NCBI GenBank assembly: GCA_903934295.1
Contig: CAIZNI010000049.1
Location: 37,802-101,801 of the forward strand
Reading direction: 5' to 3'
Source of the DNA: an uncultured beta proteobacterium
GTDB taxonomy: Bacteria > Pseudomonadota > Gammaproteobacteria > Burkholderiales > Burkholderiaceae_E
Length of the DNA stretch: 64,000 nucleotides
A model generated the notes under the pieces. It was not told where the DNA came from, did no database searches, and was given only the letters and a program-made list of their open reading frames with translations. Position numbers and translations under genes: made by a program. This document shows positions 55,076 to 63,481 of this stretch, piece after piece (within the stretch, counting starts at the first letter, position 1; every line of letters starts with the position of its first letter).

Positions 55076-56658
55076 GCCGCACCGCCCAGGGGGATGCCGT
55101 CGGCCAGTCCGCTGTCCGGCGCCGCCCCTTCGCCCACCCCTTCGCCCACCCCTTCGCCCGCCCCTGCTTTCGTCGCGGCCGCAAGACCGCGGCGCGCAAA
55201 CCCGATGTCGGCCTGCGGATACAGGGTCGCGAGCAAATCGAGCGCCAGACCGCTGACGAGGTCGACCAGTTCGGCCTGCGCCGCCGCCCCGTCGGCGTCC
55301 GACCGGATCGCCTCGACGATCGGCGGCCACCGGGCGGCGCGTGCGCTCACCACCTCGACAACCGCGCGGGCCCAGTGGTCCGGAGTCGCGCCTTCCCGGT
55401 AGCCGCCGCGGCCGCGCCCGAAATGCGCCACCGCCAGATACTGCAGCAAGGCCTCGCCGACCAGGTCCTGCAAGGCCGCCACGGACAGACGGGCGCTGGC
55501 GTGCCGCACCCCTTTGACCCGGTTCAGGCCCATCGCGCCGGCCGCAAATCCCAGCGCGCCGGCGACCGCCCCCATCGCAGCACCCGCCCCCAGGGTCAAT
55601 CCGCCCGCCAGCGCATCGGCGCCCAGGCCGCCCGCTGCCCCGGAGACCACCGCCCCCAGCAACCCCGCCCGAACCCGGCTGGTCGGAATCCTCGCGTCCA
55701 GGCCGACGTGTTCGAAGCGGCGCAGGAGCGGATGCTCGGCCTGGCCCTCCAGATGGTGCAGCGCCAGCAGTTTGCGGGTGAGCTCACGGCGCTGGGTCGA
55801 CACCTCGGCCGCCAGGGCGTCCCAGGCACGGGACAGCGCCGGACCCGACCGCGCGCCGGGCCCCTTGAGCCGGGCTGCCAACCCGTCGGCAGGCTCAACG
55901 GGTGCCGATGTCTCCAGTCGCATCGCCGCGCACAGATGCCCGCCGATCGCCAGCATCGACTGGCCGAAGCGCTGCTGTTCGCGCTGCTCCCACTGGTCCA
56001 GCAGACGGCGATGACCCGGCTGCAGCGCCGGCGCCAGCAGCGGACCCAGCGCGCGATAGAAGACGGCCTCATGGATCCAGCAGCGGGTGAACGCATCCAG
56101 GGCCATCACCCGGTCGACCACCGGCATCGGCGCGAGGAAGTCGCTCCACTCGCGGACCTCGGCCGCCTCGCGCGCGCCGTCCCGCGCCTCACCGGTCTGG
56201 TTCAGCAGCACGATGACCGGCTTGTCGAGCCAGGCCAGCACCGCGAGTTCCGCCGGCAGATAGCCCGCATCGCGCGGACTCTCGGCCGAGTTGAGCAGGT
56301 AGAGCACGACGTCGGCCCGGTCGCGCGCCGCCATCATCGCCTGCTGGCTCAGGTAGAAGGTCCGATCGGTCCAGCGATCCCAGACCTGGGTCAGGAACCA
56401 GCCGATCGGATTGCCCGCCGCGCTCAGGCGCCGGTGCAGGCGGACCGAATCGCCCAGGCCCGGGGTATCGCACAGCAGCAGCCGATCCCCCTCGTCGGTG
56501 CGGATCAGTTCATGGACCTCGGATTCGCGGGTCACATGGGCTTCGTCTCGGACCTCGCCGACATCGCGTCCGAGCAGGGTGCGCGTCAGCGTCGTCTTGC
56601 CGGCATTGGTGTGCGAGATCAGGCAGAGCTCGATGCGCGCGGGGACGGGCGGCGTCAT
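55039..56658 (-). CDS. DUF3482 GTPase
   Basis: 539 residues. N-terminal Era/dynamin-like G domain: G1 HTNAGKTTL, G3 DTPGLGD, G4-like LNQTGE replacing NKxD. The middle has Gly/Ala-rich hydrophobic hairpins (AGGLGADALAGGLTLGAGAA) that probably insert in the membrane. The C-terminus has GEGV repeats from a 12 bp tandem (55125-55160). The partner DUF2868 gene overlaps by 4 bp (ATGA). Function unknown; the pair is widespread in proteobacteria and may act in membrane or cell-envelope dynamics. Confidence 0.87.
   Translation of the reverse strand: MTPPVPARIELCLISHTNAGKTTLTRTLLGRDVGEVRDEAHVTRESEVHELIRTDEGDRLLLCDTPGLGDSVRLHRRLSAAGNPIGWFLTQVWDRWTDRTFYLSQQAMMAARDRADVVLYLLNSAESPRDAGYLPAELAVLAWLDKPVIVLLNQTGEARDGAREAAEVREWSDFLAPMPVVDRVMALDAFTRCWIHEAVFYRALGPLLAPALQPGHRRLLDQWEQREQQRFGQSMLAIGGHLCAAMRLETSAPVEPADGLAARLKGPGARSGPALSRAWDALAAEVSTQRRELTRKLLALHHLEGQAEHPLLRRFEHVGLDARIPTSRVRAGLLGAVVSGAAGGLGADALAGGLTLGAGAAMGAVAGALGFAAGAMGLNRVKGVRHASARLSVAALQDLVGEALLQYLAVAHFGRGRGGYREGATPDHWARAVVEVVSARAARWPPIVEAIRSDADGAAAQAELVDLVSGLALDLLATLYPQADIGFARRGLAAATKAGAGEGVGEGVGEGAAPDSGLADGIPLGGAAQSARPPASPAT
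55125..55160 (-). repeat. 12 bp tandem repeat encoding GEGV units
   Basis: CCCCTTCGCCCA occurs at 55125 and 55137, with a third copy at 55149 differing by one base. It encodes Gly-Val-Gly-Glu repeats near the GTPase C-terminus, in frame. Confidence 0.8.
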
Positions 56659-58100
56659 GGTCCTGGCTCCTGCGAGTCGACCAGATCGATGCGCACACCC
56701 AGACCCTGGGCGAAGCGGCGCCAGAGGTCCTCCCTTTCCGCCAGCCGGGTGCCCGACAGCGCAGACCCCATCCGCTGCCGATAGGCGGCCCGATCGACGA
56801 GGATCCGCACGCTGCCCGCAGCGGCTTTCCCCAGCCGCTCGACGAACTCGCCATGGACCTCGGCTTCCGGCGTCGCGGCCAGACTGAACAGCGCGATGCG
56901 CACGCCGGACGCCCCAGCCGGCGGCGATCCGGACGACACCGGTTGCGGCGCCTGGCCATAGGCGGTGACCGGCATCCATTCAAGCCTGGCCGGATGACCG
57001 AGCAACCCACCGACGGCCGCTGCCAGTTGCTCCCGATGCGTCGGCGCCAGGTTCAGGCTGAACGGCCACACCCGGACCGCCACCGCCTCGTCGCCGGCCT
57101 GGGCCAGGATCGCCTGGAAGGCGGCGTCGTCCAGCGCGAGCGGAAAACGCGCGGCCAGGCGCAGCGCCCGCCATTTCATCAGCCCATAGAGGCCGATCCG
57201 AGGCGCGATGACCCCGACCGCGAGCAGCAGCGAAACCAGTCGCAGCCATCGCGCGCCATGCGCGGGATCCCACGCGGCCCACCGATGGATGCGCGCCAAT
57301 TCGTCCAGCGAGAACAGGTCCACGCCCAGTGCCTGGGCGAGCCCGCCGACCGGCAGGAACAGCAGCGACAGAAAGCCCTGGGCACAGCCGGGCGTGGCGC
57401 ACCAGGTGCCCGCCCAGCCAACCTGGTACTCGACATCCCAGGCCTGATACGCCAGACCGACGACCATGCCCAGCGCCAGCATCGCAGCCGACAGGTGCAG
57501 CGTGACCGACAGGCGCGCGCAGGCCAGTGGCAGGCTGGCGCGCGCCCAGAGCACCCGGAACTCGGCGGCGGCGGCAGCGATTGCCGGCGATCCGGTGCGC
57601 CGGGGCGTGCCCCGCCACGACAGCCATCCGACCAGCGTGGGCAGTACCGAGGGCCACGCCCGACGCCCGAGCGCCGGGACGAGCGCCCCGATGCCCCAGA
57701 GCGCCAGCATCAGCCAGTTCCACAGCACCACGCCGAACAGCGGTGCCGAGAGCAGGTTGATCCGCTCGCCACCGGTCAGCCGATCGGTAAAGAAGCCCAG
57801 GGCGAAGGCAGCCAACGGCACGAACCAGGCCAGCGGGACCGCCATCGCCGACGGTGCCAGCAGCGCGCGCAGCCGCGCATGACGACCCACCGCCTCCTGG
57901 AGGAGATGCTCGGCCCGCAGGCGCAGCAGGCGCTCGGACCAGTCGCGTGCGCCGCGGCCCTTGCCGGGCGCCGGCAGGATTGCCCGTGCCGCGTCGGTGG
58001 CCTGACGGCGCTGCGAGGCCGTCAGGATCTCGGCGCGCGCATCGGCGCTTTCGATCGCCCTGACGAGCAGAACCGAGCGGGCATCGCGCTCGTTCATCAC
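56655..58100 (-). CDS. DUF2868 membrane protein
   Basis: 481 residues. N-terminal MMNERDARSVLLVRAIE and about five hydrophobic segments (LAWFVPLAAFALGFF; LFGVVLWNWLMLALWGIGAL and others), then a soluble C-terminal part (VRIALFSLAATPE) with an Asp-rich tail. DUF2868 genes nearly always precede a DUF3482 GTPase, as here with a 4 bp overlap. The two probably form a membrane-bound GTPase complex. Molecular function unknown. Confidence 0.87.
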   Translation of the reverse strand: MMNERDARSVLLVRAIESADARAEILTASQRRQATDAARAILPAPGKGRGARDWSERLLRLRAEHLLQEAVGRHARLRALLAPSAMAVPLAWFVPLAAFALGFFTDRLTGGERINLLSAPLFGVVLWNWLMLALWGIGALVPALGRRAWPSVLPTLVGWLSWRGTPRRTGSPAIAAAAAEFRVLWARASLPLACARLSVTLHLSAAMLALGMVVGLAYQAWDVEYQVGWAGTWCATPGCAQGFLSLLFLPVGGLAQALGVDLFSLDELARIHRWAAWDPAHGARWLRLVSLLLAVGVIAPRIGLYGLMKWRALRLAARFPLALDDAAFQAILAQAGDEAVAVRVWPFSLNLAPTHREQLAAAVGGLLGHPARLEWMPVTAYGQAPQPVSSGSPPAGASGVRIALFSLAATPEAEVHGEFVERLGKAAAGSVRILVDRAAYRQRMGSALSGTRLAEREDLWRRFAQGLGVRIDLVDSQEPGP

Positions 58101-58172
58101 TGGCCCGCGCGCCGCGTCGCCAGCCCGCCGGGCTGCCGCCTGCCCGTGCGGTGGAGTCGGCGCCCGATCAGT

Positions 58173-59306
58173 CTAGGCCGCCTTCGCCGCCGCGGGGACC
58201 TGCAGGGTCGACAGGTCGATCCGGTACAACTGCGCGACGTTCTCGCACAGGATCGCCTGGCGCTGCTCGGGCGTGAGCACGCTGGCCTGCTGGGCCAGCA
58301 TCTCCTGCGACCACGGCCAGGTCGAATCGGAATGCGGGAAGTCGTTGGCCCACATCAGGCGGCGCCAGTTCATCTGGTCGGCCGACCGGAACGCGACCCA
58401 GTCGTCCTGGAAAGTGGTGTAGATGTGCTCGGAGAAATACTCGCTGGGCAGCCGCGCGAGTTCGACGCCGGGCGCCAGCCAGTTGCGGTGGCGCTTGTAG
58501 GCATGATCCATCCGGTAGAGGTAATGCGGCACCCAGCCGGCATCGGCCTCGACGCAGACCACCCGCAAGCCCGGGTGGCGCTGGAACACGCCGCCGAAGA
58601 TCAGCGTGCCCATGATGTCCTGGTTGCCCCGGATGATCGACAGAAAGCTGTTGATGCGGGGACCGCGCACCGGCGTGTTCTCGCGGGTGGTCAGGATGTG
58701 GAAGGACAGCGGCAGTTCGAGCTCGATCGCCGCCTCCCACACCGGATCGTAGATCCGCGAGTCGTAGTCTTCCTGCGCCGGATTGCCCGGCATCATCACG
58801 CCACGCAGCCCCAGCGCCTTGATCGAGCGGAAGTCGTCGATCATCTCGGCCGGCGAGCGCCCGGCCGACTGCCCGCAACCCAGCAGACGCGTCGGGTAGC
58901 GATCGCAATACGCCGCGATCCAGCGGTTGTAGGCGTCGAAGCAGGCCGTTTTGTAATCGTAGTCGGGGTGATTGCACAGCAGCATGCCGACGGTGGGATA
59001 GATGATCTCGGCGGCCACGCCGTCGCGATCCTGATCGGCCATCCGCGCATCCGGATCCCAGCCGCCGCGGTGCAGGTCGCTGAACTTCACCCCCGACACG
59101 GTGATCGATTCGGGCGGCTTGCCGGCGGCCGCCACCAGCCCCAGGTGAATCGGACGGTCCATGCCGTGAATCTGGAAGACATCGCCATGGCGCTCCGAGG
59201 CCACGATGCGCGGCGCCTTGTCCCGCCACGCCCGATCGATGTAGGCCAGATAGGTGTCGGGCGCTTCGGTGATGTGGGAGTCGGCAGAGATGATCGGATA
59301 CGACAT
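58173..59306 (-). CDS. Amidohydrolase family 2 metal-dependent hydrolase
   Basis: 377 residues. TIM-barrel amidohydrolase_2 (ACMSD-like): ISADSHITEAPDTY, ARMADQDRDGVAAEIIYP, LSFHI, WANDFPHSDSTWPW. The N-terminal motif is D-S-H rather than D-x-H-x-H, so the metal site may be mononuclear. Family members include decarboxylases and hydrolases of aromatic or metabolite substrates. No neighbouring catabolic gene identifies the pathway. Confidence 0.85.
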   Translation of the reverse strand: MSYPIISADSHITEAPDTYLAYIDRAWRDKAPRIVASERHGDVFQIHGMDRPIHLGLVAAAGKPPESITVSGVKFSDLHRGGWDPDARMADQDRDGVAAEIIYPTVGMLLCNHPDYDYKTACFDAYNRWIAAYCDRYPTRLLGCGQSAGRSPAEMIDDFRSIKALGLRGVMMPGNPAQEDYDSRIYDPVWEAAIELELPLSFHILTTRENTPVRGPRINSFLSIIRGNQDIMGTLIFGGVFQRHPGLRVVCVEADAGWVPHYLYRMDHAYKRHRNWLAPGVELARLPSEYFSEHIYTTFQDDWVAFRSADQMNWRRLMWANDFPHSDSTWPWSQEMLAQQASVLTPEQRQAILCENVAQLYRIDLSTLQVPAAAKAA

Positions 59307-59411
59307 GACGGGCTCCGGAGATGAGCCTTGACTATAGCGCGCGATTCCCGGGGGCGGAATCCGCGGGGCCCGGATCCGGAAGGCTCTGAAGAAAGGCGAT
59401 CGGATCGCGGC

Positions 59412-60647
59412 TCAGGAGCCCGCGCGGTCGGGGGTCCGGATCGAGGACGATGCCAATGAAGCCATCGGTGCCGCGCCCATCGGCGCTGGTTCGACCCTGA
59501 CCGCCGGCGCATCCTCGGCGCAGACACGGCCACGGCCCTCACGCTTGGCCCGATACAGCCGGTCGTCCGCGCGGCCGACCAGACCGGTGAGCGTGTCTCC
59601 TGGTCGGGCCGTCGCCACGCCGAACGACGCGCTGACCGCGAGCCCGGGGGCGATGACATCCCACGGATACGCCAGCATCCGGGACAGCAGCCGGCCGGCC
59701 ACTTGAGCCGACTCCTCGCGGGCGGCCGTCTCGGGCAGGAGCAGCAGAAATTCCTCGCCGCCGTAGCGGCCGATGCGGTCATCGGGGCGGGTGATGCCGG
59801 CGACGATGTCCACGAAGCGGCGCAGCACCTCGTCGCCCACCGCATGCCCGAATTCGTCGTTGATCCGCTTGAAGTGGTCCAGGTCGATCATCACGATCGA
59901 GACCGCCCGTTCGCCGCGCGCCACGTCGTCCAGCGCCGATGCGAGCGCCAGATTGATCGCTCCCCGGTTGAGCACGCCCGTCAGCGGATCGTGCATCGCC
60001 AGTTGCTCCAGGCGACCGGTCGCCTCGTCCAACTCGCGGGTGCGCTGACCGAGCCGCAGCCGCGCGCGTGCGCCATACAGCCCCAGCAGCGCGCAGCGCC
60101 CGAGCACCGCCGTTATCCACAACACCGACAGTGCGGCCTGCAGCGGCGTCGCCGAGGGGAGGGTGAGGGGGACGCTGGCCGTCATCACCACCAGCGCGAT
60201 GCCGATGCTGACAACCACCCAGCAGGGCAGCATCTGGGCGGGCGTGAGCCGAAGCCCGGCAAATCCGAACACCAGAAAGACTGCCGACAGCGACAGCACT
60301 GCGACCTCGGGCGAGGCCGCACCGCAGGCAAGAATCAGCGCCGACCAGATCGCCAGGTGCGGTACGGTGAGCGAGGGGTCGCGCGCCTGCCGATTCCAGC
60401 CGCGTGCGAAGGCCAGCCCGAAAATCGCGCAGATGATGGCGCCACCCACCGTGATTCCCCAGAAAGCTGCCCAGCAGGCCACGCCGGCCCAGGCCGCCAT
60501 CGCCGCCAGTTGCACCGCATCGAGCAGCCAGCTTGCCGCGACGAGCCGATGCATGGCCGCGACATCGCCCTGGCGACGCACTTTTCGGAGGGCGGCAGGC
60601 GATGACGACGGTGGAGGGGCAGCGGAATCGGAGTGAGGCATGACCAT
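59412..60647 (-). CDS. Membrane diguanylate cyclase (GGDEF)
   Basis: 411 residues. About six hydrophobic N-terminal segments (60-220) form a membrane sensor, then a GGDEF domain with active RYGGEEF and the I-site RPDD in the right position. It should make c-di-GMP and be product-inhibited. Start ATG 60647 or ATG 60641. The C-terminal ~40 residues are Pro/Ala-rich. The third GGDEF protein in the window. Confidence 0.92.
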   Translation of the reverse strand: MVMPHSDSAAPPPSSSPAALRKVRRQGDVAAMHRLVAASWLLDAVQLAAMAAWAGVACWAAFWGITVGGAIICAIFGLAFARGWNRQARDPSLTVPHLAIWSALILACGAASPEVAVLSLSAVFLVFGFAGLRLTPAQMLPCWVVVSIGIALVVMTASVPLTLPSATPLQAALSVLWITAVLGRCALLGLYGARARLRLGQRTRELDEATGRLEQLAMHDPLTGVLNRGAINLALASALDDVARGERAVSIVMIDLDHFKRINDEFGHAVGDEVLRRFVDIVAGITRPDDRIGRYGGEEFLLLLPETAAREESAQVAGRLLSRMLAYPWDVIAPGLAVSASFGVATARPGDTLTGLVGRADDRLYRAKREGRGRVCAEDAPAVRVEPAPMGAAPMASLASSSIRTPDRAGS

Positions 60648-60795
60648 GGCGACGGTTGACAGCCCGGGCTTGCATGCCCGATGTCAGGAATCGGCCCTCA
60701 GTCTTGATCCGCGGCCGCGGCGCGGTCCAGCGCGCAGGGTTGGCCGGATGTCATCGACCGTCGAACGGCGGACGGCTGCGCCGCCGCCACAGCGC

Positions 60796-61986
60796 TCAGC
60801 CAGCCGCCTGATAAACCGCGCGTTTGAGCTCGAACGAGAACGGATGCCAGAAGGCCGTGTCGCGCTGGGCCATCACGATGCCGGCAAGGCGGCGCCGGGG
60901 GTTGATCCACCAGTGCGTACCCGCCATGCCGCCCCACTGGAACTCATCGACCGAGTCGCTCGGATCGATCGAGGATTCGCTGAGCGAGACCGCTCCACCG
61001 AGCCCGAAGCTCTTGCCCTTCACCGGCTTCGGAAAGCCGGTGAAGACACCCTCGGGCAGATGGCTGCGCATCATCACCGACAGCGTGTCGGGCTTGAGCA
61101 GCGTCGGGCCCCCGGGGATCAGGCTGCGAATGAGCGCCAGGGTGTCGGGCAGGCTGGAGACCAGTCCGCCCCCGCCCGACAGCCGCGGCACCGCCGACAG
61201 ATAGGCGCCCGGGTAGGGAAAGTCGTCCAGGCGCTTGAGGCCCGGCTTGAGCGGATTGGTCAGGCTGGCGCCACGGTAATAGGCCACCAGGCGCGACTGC
61301 TCGGCGGGAGGCACGACGAAACCGGTGTCGGTCATGCCCAGCGGCTCGAAAATGCGGGTCCGCAGGAAGGCATCGAAGGCCTGACCGGCCACCACCTCGA
61401 CCAGCCGCCCGAGCACATCGGTGGCGATCGAGTACTCCCAGCCGGTGCCCGGGTGGAACGCCAGCGGCAGGCCTTCGAGGCGATCGATCATCACCGACAG
61501 CGACGTGGATTCATCGCGCACCTTGCGATCAACATAGGCCTGAAACAGCAGGGTCCCGGGATCGAGCAGCCCGTAGCCCAATCCCGAGCTGTGGCTGAGC
61601 AGGTGGGCAAGGGTGATGCTCGCGCGCGCCGGCTCGGTGTCGTCGAGCGAGGTGGCGCCGGGACGCAGCACCCGGCGCGCACCCAGCTGCGGCAGGTAAC
61701 GCTCGATCGGGTCGTCGAGCCCGAGTCGTCCGTCTTCGATCAGGAGCATCACCGCGCACGAGGTGATCAGCTTGGTGCTGGAATACATGCGGAAGAGGTG
61801 ATCCGGGCGCAACGCGATGCCCTGCTCGCGATCGGCCCATCCGGCGCAGTGCAGATCGACCAGATCGCGCCCCCGCAGGACCGCGGTGGAGACACCGGCC
61901 AGCAGTTCCCCGTCGACGGCGCGCCGCATCGCGGCGTGCAGGCCAGAGAAGTCGGCTGCGCAGGGGGTGATGGTCAGGTCTGACAT
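60796..61986 (-). CDS. Serine hydrolase of the beta-lactamase/EstB family
   Basis: 396 residues. Class C-type fold: S-x-x-K as SSTK, second motif Y-S-I (YSIATDVLG) and the C-terminal GGMAGTHWW corresponding to KTG/HxG. Similar proteins are esterases (EstB), D,D-peptidases or hydrolases with little beta-lactam activity. No signal peptide is evident. ATG 61986 fits AAGGCG spacing. Located 22 bp after the L,D-transpeptidase, so a cell-wall or D-amino-acid substrate is possible. Confidence 0.85.
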   Translation of the reverse strand: MSDLTITPCAADFSGLHAAMRRAVDGELLAGVSTAVLRGRDLVDLHCAGWADREQGIALRPDHLFRMYSSTKLITSCAVMLLIEDGRLGLDDPIERYLPQLGARRVLRPGATSLDDTEPARASITLAHLLSHSSGLGYGLLDPGTLLFQAYVDRKVRDESTSLSVMIDRLEGLPLAFHPGTGWEYSIATDVLGRLVEVVAGQAFDAFLRTRIFEPLGMTDTGFVVPPAEQSRLVAYYRGASLTNPLKPGLKRLDDFPYPGAYLSAVPRLSGGGGLVSSLPDTLALIRSLIPGGPTLLKPDTLSVMMRSHLPEGVFTGFPKPVKGKSFGLGGAVSLSESSIDPSDSVDEFQWGGMAGTHWWINPRRRLAGIVMAQRDTAFWHPFSFELKRAVYQAAG

Positions 61987-62008
61987 GGGCATTCGCCTTT
62001 GCGTGATT

Positions 62009-63481
62009 TCAGGGCCGGGGGCGGTGGCCGCCGGTGTCGGGTAGCGCGCCGGCCCGCGCCGGGTTGTTCAGGGAGACCAGACCGATGCGCTCGGTCTGTC
62101 CCGAGCCGCCCCGCGAGCCCGCTTGAGCCGTCCGGCCCACCGCAGGGATGCGCGTGGGCACCGAGCCGTCGAACAGGATCGCCCAGCGACCCTGCCGCTG
62201 CACCCAGTACTGCCGCGACAGGCCCCGCACCCCGGTGGCATCGGCCGCCCTGCGAGAAGTGACCGTCATGACTGGCACGTCATCACCGCTCCAGCCAATG
62301 ATGCTCACGTCGTGGCGCGGCTCCCGATCGCGCAACGTGTCGGGAGCCACCGCAGCGCCGGATTCATACCAGCCCGCCAGCGCCGCAGCATCAGCGCCGC
62401 GGCGGGCACCGTCCCAGGCCTCGTACGCACGGCGAAAGGCGGCCTCCTGCTGCTGTGCCTGGGCCAGCGGGACCCAGGTCAGCCGCTGCGCGATCACCAC
62501 TGGCGTCGCGTCCACCTCCAGCGTCCTGAACAGCATCACCGCGTCGTCGTTGGCCATCGCGACGCAGCCATCGGTGGCCAGCGGCACATGCGCCAGCACC
62601 GATGGCGGCACGCCGTGCAGGAACAGCCCCTTGCCGGTTCGGCCCAGCGACCGATCCCAGACGTTCGGATAATTGAACTTCAGGGCGGCCTGACCGAGAC
62701 GGGCATCGCGCATTGGCGCTGCCACGGCATCGGTCACCCAGTAGACCCCCAGAGGCGTGCGCAGGTCGCCCTCGACGCGCTTGCCGATGCCCTGCTTGCC
62801 GACCGAAATGTACAGATCGCGCTCCAGGCGCAAGCCCTGCGGACCGTTGACGAACACATAGAGCCGCGAGCGTGACGCATCGACCGCCACCGCGCGCCGC
62901 ACGCTGGCCGGCAGCTGGATGAATTGCGCCGGCACATGACCGGCCAGCGGGCGCTCCTCGCGTGCCGCCAGACGACGCTGCGCTTCCTCGCGCAACCAAA
63001 GGCGACGATCATCGGCCGTCAGGGCGGCATTGGCCTGAACCCCGAAGGCATGAGCGGTACCCGAGCGGGTGGCGAGCAGATCGCCGACGAGCAGTTGTGC
63101 CAGCGAGAACTGGGGGTGGTCCCGAACCAGCGCCGAGGCAATCTCGAGGGCCGCCACGCCCTGACCCTCACTCATCAGCCGATAGGCCGTCAGCAGACGG
63201 GCCTCGGGGTCCTGGCTGACGTCACCGGCAGCAGACATCCTTGCCAGACCACCCGCCCCCGGGTCGGACAGCCGCGAGGCCACCTCACCGCCCGCCTTGT
63301 CCGGGGCCGGCTCCCGGTCGCGCAGCATCGCAACGCCCGCCGAAGCCGCCACTGCGGCCACGACGGCGCCCAGCACCAGCGCACCCAGGATCCACCGGCC
63401 CATCAGCGACCGGGTGCGGCGCTCCGGGCGATCGAAGCCGCGCGGACGTCCAGCGATCCAGCGGCCGGGATTCCCGTTCAT
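62009..63481 (-). CDS. L,D-transpeptidase, Cds6-like
   Basis: 490 residues. A cytoplasmic Arg-rich N-terminus, one membrane helix (about 28-48), a TPR-like region, a YkuD catalytic domain with FLHGVPPS and catalytic Cys in ATDGCVAMAN, and a C-terminal NTF2-like domain. The usual SHGC-x-R is DGC-x-A, as in Cds6/YafK-like relatives. It would form or cleave 3-3 or Lpp-type peptidoglycan links in the periplasm. ATG 63481 overlaps the upstream gene's stop by 4 bp. Confidence 0.88.
   Translation of the reverse strand: MNGNPGRWIAGRPRGFDRPERRTRSLMGRWILGALVLGAVVAAVAASAGVAMLRDREPAPDKAGGEVASRLSDPGAGGLARMSAAGDVSQDPEARLLTAYRLMSEGQGVAALEIASALVRDHPQFSLAQLLVGDLLATRSGTAHAFGVQANAALTADDRRLWLREEAQRRLAAREERPLAGHVPAQFIQLPASVRRAVAVDASRSRLYVFVNGPQGLRLERDLYISVGKQGIGKRVEGDLRTPLGVYWVTDAVAAPMRDARLGQAALKFNYPNVWDRSLGRTGKGLFLHGVPPSVLAHVPLATDGCVAMANDDAVMLFRTLEVDATPVVIAQRLTWVPLAQAQQQEAAFRRAYEAWDGARRGADAAALAGWYESGAAVAPDTLRDREPRHDVSIIGWSGDDVPVMTVTSRRAADATGVRGLSRQYWVQRQGRWAILFDGSVPTRIPAVGRTAQAGSRGGSGQTERIGLVSLNNPARAGALPDTGGHRPRP

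Noticed and set aside
60796..61986. Beta-lactamase
   Set aside because: SxxK is present but the second and third motifs and the lack of a signal peptide fit EstB-type serine hydrolases better.
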